Shown piece by piece: positions 62,993-64,000 of a stretch of 64,000 nt of DNA. The notes below the pieces were generated by a model that had not been told where the DNA came from, did no database searches, and saw only the letters and a list, made by a program, of their open reading frames with translations. The stretch spans positions 833,442,071-833,506,070 of the forward strand of contig CM062816.1 of NCBI GenBank assembly GCA_031772625.1, read 5' to 3'. Position 1 is the first letter of the stretch, and every line of letters starts with the position of its first letter. Made by a program: the position numbers and the translations under genes. Source of the stretch: Pinus tabuliformis (Eukaryota; Streptophyta; Pinopsida; Pinales; Pinaceae).

Positions 62993-64000
62993 GACACTGT
63001 CGTACCAATTCATCTCATTGAGTAATAGGCGAGATACAACTTACCAATAAAGGATCACAACCATCCCAATGTAAAGAAAGTTTTAGCCTTGTGAAAATGA
63101 CATTACACTTATGATCCTAAGGGAATTTCTTCCTTTGACACCGTAACTGTTCGGGCCAATGTTTATTGACACTATGATTTTTTCATCATAGGGATTACGC
63201 AATTAGGATAAATTGTCGTTTTTGCCTATTTTTAAAGGATTTTTGTAGATTAGTATAGTAGACATGTCTCTTCACATAGGAAGATTCATCCATTATAGCC
63301 ATTATTTGCCTATAATATTTTCACTAATATATGAGTAAAAGTATTGAAATTAGTTTTCAATGTATCTTGTGTACATTTTGGAATATTATGGTGTCTTTCA
63401 TCTCCTTACCAAACTAATGTGGAACAATGGTATCGAAACAATATGGTCTCTACTATTTTTTTATTGTTATTTTCTATGATGATGTGTTAGGTTTTATACA
63501 CCTAGGCCCTGAGAAAAATGAGTCTTCAAAAGAAATTCTTCACCGGCTATATGGCCCAGACAACAGGTGAAAAAAACATTTGAGGTGGGATATTTTATCA
63601 GTTTGTTCATCTAGGAATCCATCTAGACATAAGGTAGATGATGCATCATTTCATCGTGATCCTTCAACAATCCCATAATGATGGGATAATATTTTTTGAG
63701 CATTCCTTTAAGGGGAGTGAAAAATTTCAAGGTATATGTTAGTTCTAATACCCTTAACTTTGAAGAAAAAGTAGATGAAAACTATTTGAAAATATTGTTA
63801 GACGAAGAAAAGGGTTATTTTCCTTATGCGTCACATTTTCAATAGGGAAAATATTGTATTTAAACTAATAAAGTGTCCTTCCCACGCCAATCACTATTTG
63901 GATTTTCACTCACCATATTCCACTTAGGTAATATTTACTAAAATTTTAGATTTGGATTGTTGAATCGCTACCTTTAATGCATAAATGGATTGATCGCCTT
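62993..64000. repeat. Distal part of the unit, end of copy C or another copy
   Basis: Matches copy B from about 54766 to about 55665, including the segment missing from copy A. It holds about 90 bp (near 63745-63830) that copy B lacks. The unit region between the copy A coordinates 9707 and about 16610 is absent between the gap and this point. Confidence 0.85.

Overview
The window is nuclear DNA of a land plant. The evidence is a 13-exon glycoside hydrolase family 1 beta-glucosidase gene with plant-type exon sizes, several plant Copia and other LTR retroelements primed by the usual TGGTATCA-type site, a LINE tail, short inverted-repeat transposons and long AT-rich intergenic DNA. A gymnosperm or another large plant genome would fit the repeat load, but the sequence alone does not settle the species.

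Most of the window is one long repeat unit, about 12 kb without its insertions, arranged head to tail. Copy A covers 1-17659, copy B 17660-57000 and copy C begins at 57001. Copy C runs into an assembly gap at 60863-60962, continues with about 2 kb of sequence not seen in the other copies, and returns to unit sequence near 62993. Each unit carries, in order, an AT-rich leader, a 0.9-1.1 kb pyrimidine-only-like tract, a 135-bp tandem duplication, the 3' end of a LINE ORF2 with an in-frame internal duplication, a set of degenerate CCATGGATATTCAC modules, a minus-strand TATA/ATG/signal-peptide-like gene start, a 3 x 53-bp repeat and a long AT-rich tail.

The units were hit by different elements after they duplicated, so the intact copies serve as empty-site controls. 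Copy A has a whole-looking Copia element (2062-8039, LTRs about 99% identical, CTTAC target duplication). Copy B has a retroelement fragment (about 20245-22870), a minus-strand Copia element with 1.1-kb LTRs (25044-31522, TTTAG duplication), a minus-strand non-autonomous LTR element (33478-38277) and a 12-kb block (about 39517-51547) that is absent from copy A.

That 12-kb block holds the only clear host gene, a secreted GH1 beta-glucosidase on the plus strand (46113-49493). A third Copia element (40293-45871) sits just 5' of it and leaves only about 240 bp before the start codon. The gene has all 13 exons and both catalytic glutamates. It also shows two apparent single-base losses in exons 1 and 2, a missing AG acceptor before exon 6, a probable MITE in intron 8 and a tandemly duplicated 3' end. 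It is either a recent pseudogene or a good gene with assembly errors.

The most unusual signals are: a cluster of MEF2-type CTAAAAATAG sites in the LTRs of the minus-strand Copia element; the kilobase-scale polypyrimidine tract repeated in every unit; the gene-bearing block present in only one unit; the Copia LTR placed as a potential new promoter for the glucosidase; a nearly loop-free 300-bp foldback element at 61957-62255; and the duplicated signal-peptide-like gene start. No rRNA or tRNA gene and no CRISPR array was found.
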